Counted from the stretch's first letter, positions 43,795-53,217 are shown. The stretch: DNA of 54,325 nucleotides from Cytophagaceae bacterium (GCA_947494535.1 CANLVU010000006.1:1-54325); one strand, 5' to 3'. Notes: generated by a model not told the origin, from the letters alone. A program made the numbers and translations.

Positions 43795-45419
43795 AGTACG
43801 TGTTAGGCCTCTTATTGCTATCATGCTCGGTCTTCGCTCAGACGACTTTACTGGATGATATTTCCTTATTAGATACACACCGCAATGCACAGCTATTGAA
43901 TGGGGCAGATTCAGGTTCGTATCAGAATCAATCATTTATGATTCGATCTACCTCTGCCTTACAACAACTCGTCTCTGTACCACATAAGGAGTCTTCAATT
44001 CTCCAAAATGTCACCCTTCGACATACCATTCATTATAATGACGTTATGCCTCTTGGTTATAACCAAGGGACCCTCTATCCAGCAGTTGGATTTCAACGTC
44101 GATCGAGTTTAGGAGTACATTTGTCGTGGAAATTTTTAGATATTAATCTTCAACCGGAGTGGGTGATCGCGGAAAATTCACCTCCTCCTGTCTTTGTCGG
44201 TAATCCGCAAGATGGTAATTACATCACACGTATATTTTTTATTATTAATAATCAGATCGACTATTATAGTCGATTTGGGGAGGAGCCATTAAAAACTTTT
44301 TTCCCAGGGCAATCACGGATTGCTTTTCAAGTTAAAAACATCGCGACAGGAATTTCCACCGAGAATAATTGGTGGGGGGCGGGCTATAAAAACAGCCTAA
44401 TGATGACCAATGAAGCTGCCGGATTCGTGCATTATTTTCTACAAACTAGAAAACCAGTACTTACGCCAATCGGAACTTTTGAAGGGAAAGGGCTCATAGG
44501 TATGCTAGAAAATCCGAGCATGTATTCGCCAGAAGATAAATATTTTAGACCCTTGTGGGCAGGAGGGATTGAGAACAAAAATAACTCTGTTCGAATGTTA
44601 AAGGCCTTTATTGTTAATTGGCAGCCTAAATGGGTGCCTAATCTTTTTGTAGGTTATTCTGTAGCTCGCCAAACCTACTTCACAAATGTAGAACCACAAC
44701 CCGGCAAAGAATTTATTGCTAATCCTAAAATGGATTTAGGGGCCTTCTTATTTAGGGTTGCTTTGCCTAAAGACCATGCAGAAATTTATGCAGAATTTGG
44801 ACAACCAGATAAGTTAGTGGGGCCTGCCAGTTTTTTTGGAGATTCAACTAAAACAGGATTTATCATAGGAGGGAGAAAGCTGTTTCCACTCAATAAACGG
44901 AATAAGTCGTTTATTCAATTCGATATAGAATTTGCGCAATTGCAACTAATGGACCCTGCTTTAGTGATTAGGGCTACTGCTGGTGAACCTAATCGATATA
45001 GCTGGTACACAAGTACACAGGTTCGCCAAGGCTATACCCAAAACGCCAAAATGCTTGGGGCATCCATAGGACCAGGTTCAAATAGCCAAACCATTAATCT
45101 AAGCTGGCACAAAGGCAATAATTTAATAAGACTTCACGCGGAGCGTTTAGCTCGAAATAATGACTTTTATCTCTATCAATATTATGCTACGGGGTATACG
45201 AATAGGTATTGGGTGAATTTGATGTTGGGAGCAGAAGCTCAAGTAGAATTAGGAAGACACCTCCTCCTAGGGGGATCCGTTTTTCAAACTTCCGTTAATA
45301 ACTACATGTGGGTCAGACTTGAAGATGGATCCGGATGGTCTGATTCTTCGTCTAAATCAGATTATACTAACCTCCAGTGGCAGGTATCTCTAAAATATAG
45401 TCTTCATGGAAGTCGTTAA
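43788..45419 (+). CDS. wzi: Wzi-family capsule assembly outer-membrane protein 2
   Basis: Protein of 543 aa: signal peptide YVLGLLLLSCSVFAQTT, then the Wzi body with GISTENNWWGAGYKNSLMM and TNEAAGFVHYFLQTRKP. It is diverged from its neighbours (GAG instead of GPG after the WW pair). Overlaps the ligase/polymerase gene by 14 bases. Confidence 0.88.
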   Translation: MVKYVLGLLLLSCSVFAQTTLLDDISLLDTHRNAQLLNGADSGSYQNQSFMIRSTSALQQLVSVPHKESSILQNVTLRHTIHYNDVMPLGYNQGTLYPAVGFQRRSSLGVHLSWKFLDINLQPEWVIAENSPPPVFVGNPQDGNYITRIFFIINNQIDYYSRFGEEPLKTFFPGQSRIAFQVKNIATGISTENNWWGAGYKNSLMMTNEAAGFVHYFLQTRKPVLTPIGTFEGKGLIGMLENPSMYSPEDKYFRPLWAGGIENKNNSVRMLKAFIVNWQPKWVPNLFVGYSVARQTYFTNVEPQPGKEFIANPKMDLGAFLFRVALPKDHAEIYAEFGQPDKLVGPASFFGDSTKTGFIIGGRKLFPLNKRNKSFIQFDIEFAQLQLMDPALVIRATAGEPNRYSWYTSTQVRQGYTQNAKMLGASIGPGSNSQTINLSWHKGNNLIRLHAERLARNNDFYLYQYYATGYTNRYWVNLMLGAEAQVELGRHLLLGGSVFQTSVNNYMWVRLEDGSGWSDSSSKSDYTNLQWQVSLKYSLHGSR

Positions 45420-46662
45420 AAAACTTTATTTACAGGCTTATTTCTTTGTGATGGCACTCTATGTGTTTTTTAACAAGGGCATTGCTTATAGTTTTTTAGC
45501 AGAAGCGATTTGGGTAGGGGGATTTATTGTCTTGTTTCTAACGAGAAAGGAATACACTTTTGGCTGGGATAAGCGTACTAAGATTTTAGGTTTTTTTCTT
45601 CTTATTACGCTGGGCTATATTGGTTGGGGATTAAGGTTCTATACCCTCTTTGATGTGGTTCGCGATTCCTTTGTTATTCAATATGCCTGGTTTGCCTTCT
45701 TTATGTTTTTGTTTAAGGATTTACAGCAAATGATTTGGAAGTATATAGTGGTCATTTATACCTGGTTTCCCTTATTTGCGCTATTTAATTTTTACATTCA
45801 GAATTTTTCGGAATTTTTCGATAACCGGGTTTTCTTCGGAACGGTTCCTTTCGCACTGTACAAATATGGGGATATGGGAGTCCATCTGCTGATTTCCTCC
45901 CTAGTTTTGCTATTGTATTTGAGAGATCGTTCTGTTCGTTTCCAAATAACAATGGCTATCGCTATCCTCTTGAATTTGCTCATTATTACTGCTTACTCCC
46001 GTTCCGGTATGCTGGCTTATGTGATCGGAATTGGGCTATTCGTAATGTATACAAAACAGCAAGCGGTACGGGATTTAATGAAGAAATACCTGCGTTACCT
46101 TCCGCTTGTTTTATTAGTGGTGCTCCCCCTGTATGGTTCGATAAAGGTGAGGGAAAATTTCCAAGGTCGAAAGGTGGGGATGGAGCAATTAGTGGAGAAT
46201 GTAAGCTCCATCTTTGGAACAGGTAAAGATGTAACCTTAGAAGACAATAAAATATGGCGATTGGTCTGGTGGGCCAATATTTTAGAGTATAGCGTGAGTC
46301 CTGAATTTGTATTGCAAGGGAAGGGGTTAGGGATGAGTTTAGCCGAAAGCGATATTATTACAACTGATTCGGAAGATCTAAGATCGCCTCATAATTTTAA
46401 TTTAACGATGTTGGCCCGTTTTGGTTGGCCCCTGTTTCTCTTGTGGTCTTATTGGTTATTCTGCTTATTCAAGCCCATGTTTAAACGTCAACTTTCGGAT
46501 CAGCAACTGATGATTTCTTGTGTGCTGTTTACTTTTTGGTTGAATGGTAGCTTTGATGTGTTTCTAGAAGGGCCTATGGGAGCCTTTCCTTTTTGGACCT
46601 GGGTAGGACTCTACTTTATAGTCGATTTTTTCCCAGAAAAACCGGAGGTTATAGAAGATTAG
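45406..46662 (+). CDS. O-antigen ligase/polymerase family membrane protein
   Basis: Integral membrane protein of 418 aa with about ten to eleven helices and a large periplasmic loop near residues 245-320. The family signature of PF04932 is at LRSPHNFNLTMLARFGWPLF, preceded by ILNLLIITAYSRSGMLAYV-like. It could be the Wzy polymerase for the second polysaccharide or a WaaL-type ligase; sequence alone cannot decide. It overlaps the convergent wcaJ-like gene by 4 bases. Confidence 0.85.
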   Translation: MEVVKKLYLQAYFFVMALYVFFNKGIAYSFLAEAIWVGGFIVLFLTRKEYTFGWDKRTKILGFFLLITLGYIGWGLRFYTLFDVVRDSFVIQYAWFAFFMFLFKDLQQMIWKYIVVIYTWFPLFALFNFYIQNFSEFFDNRVFFGTVPFALYKYGDMGVHLLISSLVLLLYLRDRSVRFQITMAIAILLNLLIITAYSRSGMLAYVIGIGLFVMYTKQQAVRDLMKKYLRYLPLVLLVVLPLYGSIKVRENFQGRKVGMEQLVENVSSIFGTGKDVTLEDNKIWRLVWWANILEYSVSPEFVLQGKGLGMSLAESDIITTDSEDLRSPHNFNLTMLARFGWPLFLLWSYWLFCLFKPMFKRQLSDQQLMISCVLFTFWLNGSFDVFLEGPMGAFPFWTWVGLYFIVDFFPEKPEVIED

Positions 46663-48047
46663 TACGCGTTCTGGTCGCCCCTAAAGAAGTTAATGACGGT
46701 TTGAAGGATGATTTGGCAATCTAACCAAAACGACCAGCGGTGAATATAACTCAAATCAAAGTCCACGCGTTCTTGCATATCCTCTGTTGTTCGCGTCTCT
46801 CCTCTGCATCCGTTTACCTGAGCCCAGCCACTTATTCCTGGCAATACGATGTGGCGTAACATGTAATTATCCACTGTATTCATTGATTCGATGTTCAATG
46901 GCGTCGGGTGCGGCCTAGGACCTACCACTGACATATTGCCCAGCAATACATTCCAAAACTGCGGAATTTCATCCAAGTTCGTCTTGCGTAAAAATGCTCC
47001 AATTCGGGTAATCCGAGGGTCATCTTTGTGCGCCTGCCGGTAATTTCCGTCTTTATCTATGTCCTCACTTTCTTGGACCATCGTGCGGAATTTATAGCAG
47101 ATTAAGGTCTCATTATTTAATCCCCAGCGTTCTTGCCTAAAGAAAATTGGCCCCTTGGAGGTCAATTTGATCAGTAAGGCTATCAAAGGGAACAAAATAA
47201 GTCCAAAGGTACAGAAGAACAAAATCGAAAAACACACATCGAAAATGCGTTTCAAAATACGGTTTTCCAAGCGGTCTAGCGGCAAACGCCCCACGTTCAC
47301 TACGGGTAATTGTCCAATCGTTTGAATACTGACAGCTGAAGTGGAATATTGTTTGAAATCAGGTAGAATTCGGACTTTAGTCTTATAATAATCGCAAATG
47401 TTGATGCAGCGTTGGATGGTGGAATAATCGTCTGTTGGTAATGCAATCACCACTTCATCAATATATCTGGATTTTAGAATAAGGTCTAGCTGGCTAATTT
47501 TACCTAGGTATTCACAACCAGGGATATTATTAAGTTCGTCATCGATGATACCTTCCACCTTGTAACCGTAGTAATAATATTTCTCTACTGTATCAAAAAA
47601 ATTCTTCGCCGCCGCTGTCGCACCCACTAATAAAACTACGTCATCCATTCGGCCTTGGTAGAATGCGGCGTGGCGATTTTTTCTTAAAATATACTTGGTT
47701 ACGGCAGCCAAGACAAAATTCGCCCCAATGAAGTAGATGAAAAAGAGCAAATCATAAGCGCCACTCGGCCTCAAAAAGAAGAGACTCGAGCTGAGTAATA
47801 TGGTAAATAATACGAGGTGGTAAACGATGAAAATAATCTCTTCTGCATATTTATTTGATCTTCTGTCTGCGTACAACTTTGAAAAAGAGGAGACAAAATA
47901 CCAGATGATAAGAGAAAGCAATCCAAAAGCGGGATTCAACTGCTCTAGATGTCCAGTGCCCCAAACAGCCAACGTATAAGCCGCGAAGACTACAAGGGCA
48001 TCGTTCACATAGCGAATCAGCGCAAATCGATTGGACTTTTTGTTCAT
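46659..48047 (-). CDS. wcaJ: Undecaprenyl-phosphate glucose phosphotransferase (WcaJ type, full length)
   Basis: Large polyprenol-phosphate phosphoglycosyl transferase of 462 aa. Four helices at about 10-110, a Rossmann-like CoA-binding domain ([19 protein letters not shown]), then the catalytic domain from about residue 265: [80 protein letters not shown]. It starts the lipid-linked unit, usually with glucose-1-phosphate. It stands alone on minus. Confidence 0.92.
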   Translation of the reverse strand: MNKKSNRFALIRYVNDALVVFAAYTLAVWGTGHLEQLNPAFGLLSLIIWYFVSSFSKLYADRRSNKYAEEIIFIVYHLVLFTILLSSSLFFLRPSGAYDLLFFIYFIGANFVLAAVTKYILRKNRHAAFYQGRMDDVVLLVGATAAAKNFFDTVEKYYYYGYKVEGIIDDELNNIPGCEYLGKISQLDLILKSRYIDEVVIALPTDDYSTIQRCINICDYYKTKVRILPDFKQYSTSAVSIQTIGQLPVVNVGRLPLDRLENRILKRIFDVCFSILFFCTFGLILFPLIALLIKLTSKGPIFFRQERWGLNNETLICYKFRTMVQESEDIDKDGNYRQAHKDDPRITRIGAFLRKTNLDEIPQFWNVLLGNMSVVGPRPHPTPLNIESMNTVDNYMLRHIVLPGISGWAQVNGCRGETRTTEDMQERVDFDLSYIHRWSFWLDCQIILQTVINFFRGDQNAY

Positions 48048-48063
48048 AAAAATCTTTAATGCT

Positions 48064-48071
48064 CAAATTTA
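48064..48071 (-). promoter_or_regulatory. Promoter -7 element of wcaJ-like gene
   Basis: The minus strand reads TAAATTTG, 17 bases before ATG 48047. A mirror-image TAAATTTG on plus is at 48094-48101, only 3 bases before ATG 48105, too close to serve that gene in the usual way. Confidence 0.4.
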
Positions 48072-48104
48072 CAACATTGCGCGTAATCCTCCCTAAATTT
48101 GTTC

Positions 48105-49631
48105 ATGCTAAAATGGATCTTTTTTTTCTTTTTAACGTCACAAATCTATGCCCAGACAATTCCTGTGGGTATTCCAGATTATTCAGAAGAGCGCCTTCGC
48201 AATCAACAATTGATTTCAGGTGCTCGTAATTCGTTTACTATTAGGCCTGTAGCGGACACCACTCAGCCCCACCTACTACCGGTTACTATCCTGACTTCCT
48301 ATAATTCTCTGGTTCCCATGGGCTGGAATGACGGTGCCATGATTCCAGCGAGAGGATTACAAACTTATCTTACTGCGGGGTTTTTCACGAAATACAAGGG
48401 TTTGAGTTTACAAGTAAAGCCGGAATTAGTCGTGGCAGAGAATAAAGATTTTGAGACTTTTTCTTTGCAGGGGGCTTTGCGCGCGCCTATGATAGTCTTA
48501 TGGAATAGTACGGATATTCCGGAACGTTTTGGAACCTCTACTTATACTCGTTTACGTTTAGGCCAAACAGCTCTTCGGCTTTCCTCTCCTTCTGTTTCTG
48601 TCGGAATTTCAACAGAGAATCTTTGGTGGGGTCCTGGTTTTAGAAATTCTTTATTAATGTCAAATAATGCCCCAGGATTCTTACACGGCACATTTAATAG
48701 TGTTAAACCGCTTAAAACTTTTTTAGGATCATTTGAATTTCAATGGGTTGGAGGTCGATTAGAAGGCTCAGGTGTGCAGCCTGATCCGAATGAGTATATT
48801 GTGGATGGAATTAATTTTTTAGAGCCAAAACCCATGCCAGGGACTCGCTATTTTACCGCCATTACTGTGAATTACCAGCCGCGCTGGATACCCGGATTAT
48901 TCCTCGGAGTTTCACGTTCTTTTCATCTTTATACTTCGGATCTAGGGAGTGGTTTTTCAGACATTTTCCCATTTTTCTTGCCTTTAGAGAAGAAAAGAGT
49001 GCCTCTAGAGGATGGAAAACGCAGGGACCAATTAGCGTCTATATCAGCTCGGTGGGTTTTTCCTGCTTCGCAATTAGAGATTTATGGGGAAGTGGGTTGG
49101 AATGATTACAAGAATAGTTTAATTGATTGGTATTTATCTTTAGAACATTCAAGGGCCTATTTATACGGAATTCGCAAACTTTTTTTGCAGTCCCCTGGAA
49201 AATATGTTCGCTTGGCTTTAGAAAATACGGCTATGGAAATGACCGCAGATAGAATTGTTCGAAATAATGGACCTTGGTATCGCCACGATTTTGTCCGTCA
49301 TGGGTATACGAATGAGGGCCAAGTACTAGGTGCAGGAATAGGACCAGGGTCGAATCTTCAAACTTTCGATGTAGCCTTTGTCCGTCCCACTACTGTCGCT
49401 GGATTTACAATTGAGCGGTATGCGCACAACATGGACTATTATTATGATGCGTTTAAAAATTGGGAATCTAAGTGGGTTGACATACATTTTGGAGGATATT
49501 ACCAACGACGAATGAAGCAAGTCGTACTCTCCGCTAAATTGAATTTCGCCCTCATTAGAAATTACCAATGGGTAATGGAACGGGTCGAATTAAATACGCA
49601 ACTTCAATTATCAGCAACTCGTTATTTTTAG
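48105..49631 (+). CDS. wzi: Wzi-family capsule assembly outer-membrane protein 3
   Basis: Protein of 508 aa from ATG 48105 (signal peptide LKWIFFFFLTSQIYAQT); TTG 48099 is in frame but unneeded. The Wzi core reads VSVGISTENLWWGPGFRNSL, MSNNAPGFLHGTFNSVKP, LGSFEFQWVGGRLEG. It is closer to copy 1 than to copy 2 in this stretch (shared WWGPG and LGSFEFQ). Divergent from the wcaJ-like gene and followed by the PEGA protein. Confidence 0.88.
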   Translation: MLKWIFFFFLTSQIYAQTIPVGIPDYSEERLRNQQLISGARNSFTIRPVADTTQPHLLPVTILTSYNSLVPMGWNDGAMIPARGLQTYLTAGFFTKYKGLSLQVKPELVVAENKDFETFSLQGALRAPMIVLWNSTDIPERFGTSTYTRLRLGQTALRLSSPSVSVGISTENLWWGPGFRNSLLMSNNAPGFLHGTFNSVKPLKTFLGSFEFQWVGGRLEGSGVQPDPNEYIVDGINFLEPKPMPGTRYFTAITVNYQPRWIPGLFLGVSRSFHLYTSDLGSGFSDIFPFFLPLEKKRVPLEDGKRRDQLASISARWVFPASQLEIYGEVGWNDYKNSLIDWYLSLEHSRAYLYGIRKLFLQSPGKYVRLALENTAMEMTADRIVRNNGPWYRHDFVRHGYTNEGQVLGAGIGPGSNLQTFDVAFVRPTTVAGFTIERYAHNMDYYYDAFKNWESKWVDIHFGGYYQRRMKQVVLSAKLNFALIRNYQWVMERVELNTQLQLSATRYF

Positions 49632-49662
49632 CCATCAGGACAAAATTTCGTTTATTTTAAGG

Positions 49663-49670
49663 TAGCTTTG
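49663..49670 (+). promoter_or_regulatory. Promoter -7 element of the PEGA gene
   Basis: TAGCTTTG fits TAnnTTTG. Transcription would start near 49677, which rules out the upstream TTG at 49668 and supports ATG 49692 as the start of the following gene. Confidence 0.5.
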
Positions 49671-49691
49671 ATTTCAAATCAAGATGCCTAC

Positions 49692-49958
49692 ATGAAAAAT
49701 TTCGCTATTGTCTTATTAATCAGTTTATTAAGTTCATTTACGCCTTCTGGGACTAAGACTATTTTAGTTAAATCGGATCCTTCTGGCGCAGAAGTTATTT
49801 TAAACGGATACTTTGTAGGAAAAACCCCCATCGAAATTAAGATTGATGAAAAGCAGTACAATTTTCTTTCGATTTCAAAATCTAGCTACAAGCGTCAGAG
49901 AGTCGAATTAAAAGGAATCGATAAAGAAGTCGAGGTAAAACTAGAGAAAGATCTCTAA
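49692..49958 (+). CDS. Secreted PEGA-domain protein
   Basis: Protein of 88 aa. Signal peptide KNFAIVLLISLLSSFTPSG, then a single PEGA domain (ILVKSDPSGAEVILNGYFVG, TPIEIKI). PEGA domains are small beta-sandwich modules found in envelope proteins of Bacteroidota. No function can be assigned. Its end overlaps the convergent trans-sulfuration gene by 4 bases. Confidence 0.8.
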   Translation: MKNFAIVLLISLLSSFTPSGTKTILVKSDPSGAEVILNGYFVGKTPIEIKIDEKQYNFLSISKSSYKRQRVELKGIDKEVEVKLEKDL

Positions 49959-51082
49959 ATCGTTTTAAGGGCTTGTTCTAAGTCTGCCCATAAATCATCC
50001 ACATGTTCTAAGCCGATCGAGAAACGCAACAGATTTCCGGGTGTTGTGCTTTGTGGACCCTCAATAGATTTGCGGTGTTCTACCAACGATTCTACGCCAC
50101 CAAGGCTGGTGGCTTGTTGGAAAATTTGCAGTTTACCAGCCATTTCCCTGGTCTCGGTTTCCCCTGTTTTGACTTGTAAGGCAATCATTCCACTAAAGCC
50201 CTGAGGCATTTGGGCTTTTGCCAAGGCATGTTGAGGATGTGATTCCAAGCCTGGGTAATGTACTTTTTCTACTTTAGGGTGTTTTTCTAGGCGCTTCGCT
50301 AATTCCAACGCGTTCGCGCTGTGCTCGCGCATTCTGAGCGGCAAGGTCTTTAAGCCTCTCGCTAATAAGTAGCAGTCCAAGGGATTTGGAGTTGCCCCCA
50401 TCAAAATTTGAACACGTTCAATTCTTTTTGCCCATTCGTCATCTTCCTTTAAAAGCACGGCTCCACCCATAATGTCGGAGTGCCCACCAATGTACTTCGT
50501 TGTCGCGTGCATCACGATGTCCGCGCCGAGGGCGATAGGGTTTTGCAGAACGGGAGTTCCTAAGGTATTATCTACGCCTAATTTTAGGTTGTGTTTTTTA
50601 GAGATGGTAGCCAGTCCTTTGATGTCCGTGATGGAAAGCATCGGATTTGCTGGCGTTTCTGCCCAGATGAGTTTGGTGTTCTTTTGAATCGCCTTCTCCA
50701 CTTTTGCTAAGTCTGTCATGTCTACCTGAGTCACTTCGAGACCCCAGGGACCCAAAATTTCTTCCGCCAGTTTATAAGAGGCATAATAGCCGACTTCTGG
50801 CATTAAGATGTGGTTTCCGGATTGGAGGCATTGGAAGACGGCGTTTACGGCGGCGAGGCCTGAGCCGAAGGCGAAGCCTCGCGACGCCCCTTCTAAGGCC
50901 GCCAGGCCTTTTTCAAGTGCGATACGGTTCGGATTCGAGTTGCGAGAATACATGTGGCCTTTCGGATAAGTTCCATCCAAAGCCCGTTCAAAAGTCGTGG
51001 TCAAAAACACCGGTGCAGCAATCGCCCCCGCCGTTTCATCCTTTAAATGACTCCCATGTACCGCAATCGTCTCCTTTTTCAT
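49955..51082 (-). CDS. Trans-sulfuration PLP enzyme (cystathionine gamma-synthase / gamma-lyase family)
   Basis: Cys/Met-metabolism PLP protein of 375 aa. Marks: PVFLTTTFERA, YSRNSNPNRIALEKGLAALE, and the PLP lysine K196 in MHATTKYIGGHSDIMGGAV; GNLLRFSIGLEHVDDL closes it. The family includes synthase (MetB) and lyase (gamma-lyase) activities that cannot be told apart here. It lies 1 base after the lptB stop, so the two genes are probably co-transcribed. Confidence 0.9.
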   Translation of the reverse strand: MKKETIAVHGSHLKDETAGAIAAPVFLTTTFERALDGTYPKGHMYSRNSNPNRIALEKGLAALEGASRGFAFGSGLAAVNAVFQCLQSGNHILMPEVGYYASYKLAEEILGPWGLEVTQVDMTDLAKVEKAIQKNTKLIWAETPANPMLSITDIKGLATISKKHNLKLGVDNTLGTPVLQNPIALGADIVMHATTKYIGGHSDIMGGAVLLKEDDEWAKRIERVQILMGATPNPLDCYLLARGLKTLPLRMREHSANALELAKRLEKHPKVEKVHYPGLESHPQHALAKAQMPQGFSGMIALQVKTGETETREMAGKLQIFQQATSLGGVESLVEHRKSIEGPQSTTPGNLLRFSIGLEHVDDLWADLEQALKTI

Positions 51083-51083
51083 C

Positions 51084-51815
51084 CTACTTTTTTTCTCTCA
51101 ACTTAAAGTTTTTACCTAAATAAAGTCGACGAACTTGTTCGTCGTCCGCTAATTCTTTTGGCGTTCCCGCCTTCAAAATCTTTCCTTCAAAAAGTAAATA
51201 AGCCCTGTCCGTAATCGACAAAGTCTCATCCACATTGTGATCCGTAATCAAGATCCCGATATTTCTATATTTCAATTTTGACACAATCGTCTGAATCTCC
51301 TCCACTGCGATGGGATCGACCCCCGCGAATGGCTCATCTAATAAGATGAATTTGGGATCTACCGCTAGTGCTCTCGCGATCTCTGTTCTTCTTCTTTCTC
51401 CCCCAGAAAGCACCTGGCCTAAACTTTTACGGACATGGGTTAATGAGAATTCTTCCAAAAGGCTTTCCCCCTTTTCTTTCTGTGCGGCTTTCGACAAATC
51501 CGTCATCTCTAATACCGCCTGGATGTTTTCCTCCACGCTTAATGTTCTGAAAACCGATGCCTCTTGTGCTAAATATCCGATGCCTAATCTCGCCCTTTTG
51601 TACATAGGCAAGTCTGTTACGTCCAAATCACCTAAATACACTTTCCCCTCATTCGGCTTAACTAACCCTGTGGCAATATAGAAGGAAGTGGTTTTCCCTG
51701 CGCCGTTTGGCCCTAATAATCCCACAATCTCGCCTTGCGCCACTTGATACGAAATGTGATCATTCACTAATCGCTGTCCGTATTTCTTGACTAAATTCTC
51801 TGTCCGTAAAATCAT
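51084..51815 (-). CDS. lptB: LPS export ABC transporter ATP-binding protein LptB
   Basis: ABC ATPase of 243 aa. Walker [20 protein letters not shown]-loop [20 protein letters not shown], signature [15 protein letters not shown], Walker [20 protein letters not shown] and switch His ([13 protein letters not shown]). The SFYIATGL and AQEASVFR stretches are hallmarks of LptB. It powers LPS transport with LptF/LptG, which are not in this window. A -7-like TATTTTTA lies just upstream (7 of 8 matches). Confidence 0.94.
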   Translation of the reverse strand: MILRTENLVKKYGQRLVNDHISYQVAQGEIVGLLGPNGAGKTTSFYIATGLVKPNEGKVYLGDLDVTDLPMYKRARLGIGYLAQEASVFRTLSVEENIQAVLEMTDLSKAAQKEKGESLLEEFSLTHVRKSLGQVLSGGERRRTEIARALAVDPKFILLDEPFAGVDPIAVEEIQTIVSKLKYRNIGILITDHNVDETLSITDRAYLLFEGKILKAGTPKELADDEQVRRLYLGKNFKLREKK

Positions 51816-52285
51816 GTCCTAAAAATACGAATTATTTCGATGTATTGGTGCTTTGCTTTCTCTGTCGTTCTCAGGTTTAAACCCACTAGGGGCTCTGATT
51901 GTTCAGAATGGCCGGGTTGTGAAATAAATCGTTCGGTGCTGAGAGGCATTTTCGGGTATTGACAAATTGTGTCAATACCTAAGTTATCTGGTGCTGAATA
52001 TATAGACCCGGCACCGGTAGCTGTTTTCGACTATTGACAGAATGTGTCAATAAGCGGATATTGATTTTCGTAGCGTTAAATACTATTTTCAGTTGTTGAC
52101 AGAAAGTGTCAATACCTGAAAACGCCTCTCAGTACCTTGAAGGTATTTGAACACTATGCCGTTTCAGGCAATTAGAGACTTATTGTGGATTATAAACTCT
52201 ATGGAAATTAATACATTCTCTATACTCTCTTATCTATATTCTCCCGTCGAACTAATCCGTAGGCTACCAAGTCACGCAGTGACGA
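51816..52285. other. Non-coding stretch with palindrome copies
   Basis: 470 bases without a credible gene. It contains palindromic repeat copies C, D and E (51957-52114), the 202-bp inverted-repeat structure around them, an AT-rich part (about 52150-52250), and small hairpins near the lipoprotein end (GTCAC-GCA-GTGAC at 52271-52283). It could hold the lptB promoter at its left end. Confidence 0.7.
51935..52136. repeat. 202-bp element bounded by 30-bp inverted repeats, three internal palindromes
   Basis: The left arm 51935-51964 and right arm 52107-52136 are inverted copies matching at 27 of 30 positions. The 21-bp palindromes C (51957-51977), D (52032-52052) and E (52094-52114) have the form TATTGACA-N5-TGTCAATA (E has G at its second position), with TTTTC-rich left flanks in each. 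The whole could fold into a long cruciform or be a MITE-like remnant; no transposase is present. Confidence 0.75.
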
Positions 52286-52825
52286 CTAGCGACTAGTGAC
52301 TGCACGAAGTGCTTCCCCCCTAACCGTATACCTAGTAGGCGTAGAAAACCAGCGCAAAGCTTGAGAGCCTGAAATGGTATAAGAAACCACACGACCGCTG
52401 ATTAGGCGCATGGATAGTTTTTTAGATGTCGTGTAAATGAGATTTTCGGAGGAAATGACAAATTCTACTACAGCTGGTCTGCCTGCGGAGTCTAGATCAA
52501 TTTGAAAAGATCGAACGGGAAGGTCTTCTCCTTTTTTCAACACGTAATGTATGATGCCTGGGGCGGAGCGATCTTCGTAACTGAGGGCGTAGGCCGGTTT
52601 GTTGAGATCGGCTTCCTGGAAGAGGGCCCATTCTTTAGTTAAATCAATCTGAACGGAATCAATTATTTCTGTGGTTCCATCGAGGATGACGGTCTTTTTT
52701 ACCGAAAGGGGGGAAGATGATAGGCGGTTTAGCTCTTTTTTCCAATCATAGAAATGGGTGGCCGGCTCCGGGGAGGGGGTGCACGCAATGAGTGTAAAAA
52801 GAAGCAAAATGCTGAGGCGAATCAT
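52286..52825 (-). CDS. Hypothetical lipoprotein
   Basis: Protein of 179 aa with a lipoprotein signal (LSILLLFTLIAC, lipobox LIAC, Cys at residue 15) followed by a Pro-rich linker (TPSPEP). The mature part is beta-rich with repeated strand-like segments (VKKTVILDGTTEIIDSVQID, RSFQIDLDSAGRPAVVEFVI). I recognise no domain. It would sit on the inner or outer membrane facing the periplasm or surface. It follows the XRE gene on the same strand after a 21-base gap. Confidence 0.75.
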   Translation of the reverse strand: MIRLSILLLFTLIACTPSPEPATHFYDWKKELNRLSSSPLSVKKTVILDGTTEIIDSVQIDLTKEWALFQEADLNKPAYALSYEDRSAPGIIHYVLKKGEDLPVRSFQIDLDSAGRPAVVEFVISSENLIYTTSKKLSMRLISGRVVSYTISGSQALRWFSTPTRYTVRGEALRAVTSR

Positions 52826-52846
52826 CCCCCCAAAGGTAAGAAAAAT

Positions 52847-53053
52847 TTAGGCCGAGAATACATCCTCAATAGGAATCTTCAGGACTTGGATGAGTAGGTA
52901 AATTTTGGTGGCGTTCGGATAATGTTTGCCAGATTCCCAGTAATTGTAGGCGCTTTGGGAAACTCCTACGGCGGTGGCGACTTGGGATTGTGTCATCCGT
53001 AAGGTCAAGCGGGACTTGATCAAAACGGTTGAAAAGACTAGTTTGGTTTTCAT
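52847..53053 (-). CDS. Small XRE-family HTH regulator
   Basis: Protein of 68 aa that is essentially one Cro/C1-type HTH: RLTLRMTQSQVATAVGVSQS then AYNYWESGKHYPN and LLIQVLKIPIEDVFS. Such single-domain regulators bind short operators as dimers. Target unknown; the lipoprotein gene behind it may be co-transcribed. Confidence 0.85.
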   Translation of the reverse strand: MKTKLVFSTVLIKSRLTLRMTQSQVATAVGVSQSAYNYWESGKHYPNATKIYLLIQVLKIPIEDVFSA

Positions 53054-53179
53054 AATTATTAGTGGTTACAGTGATATTTTTGATAATATTCAGAGAATAA
53101 ATGCAAAAACAAAACTTAAGTCATAATATAACTCAACTTTATGAAAACACTGATAATTAGGCGCAATCAAAGTATAAAA

Positions 53180-53217
53180 AAAGTCCTCAAAAGACAAAAT
53201 CGGCTTTTGAGGACTTT
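53180..53217 (-). terminator. Rho-independent terminator of the amidohydrolase-like gene
   Basis: A 14-bp perfect stem (53180-53193 with 53204-53217) with a 10-base loop, followed on the minus strand by a run of seven T bases (complement of 53176-53182). It lies 22 bases beyond the stop of the gene at 53240. Confidence 0.85.

Noticed and set aside
48094-48101. TAAATTTG as the promoter of the third wzi
   Set aside because: It ends 3 bases before the ATG, so transcription would begin after the start codon.
50704-51123. 139-aa plus-strand frame opposite the trans-sulfuration gene
   Set aside because: Arg/Leu/Ser-rich composition with no domain, wholly antisense to a well-supported gene.
51310-51681. 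123-aa plus-strand frame opposite lptB
   Set aside because: Antisense shadow of a conserved ABC ATPase gene.
51957-52114. CRISPR array
   Set aside because: Three palindromes with unequal spacing (75 and 62 bases between centres), variable flanks and no cas genes.
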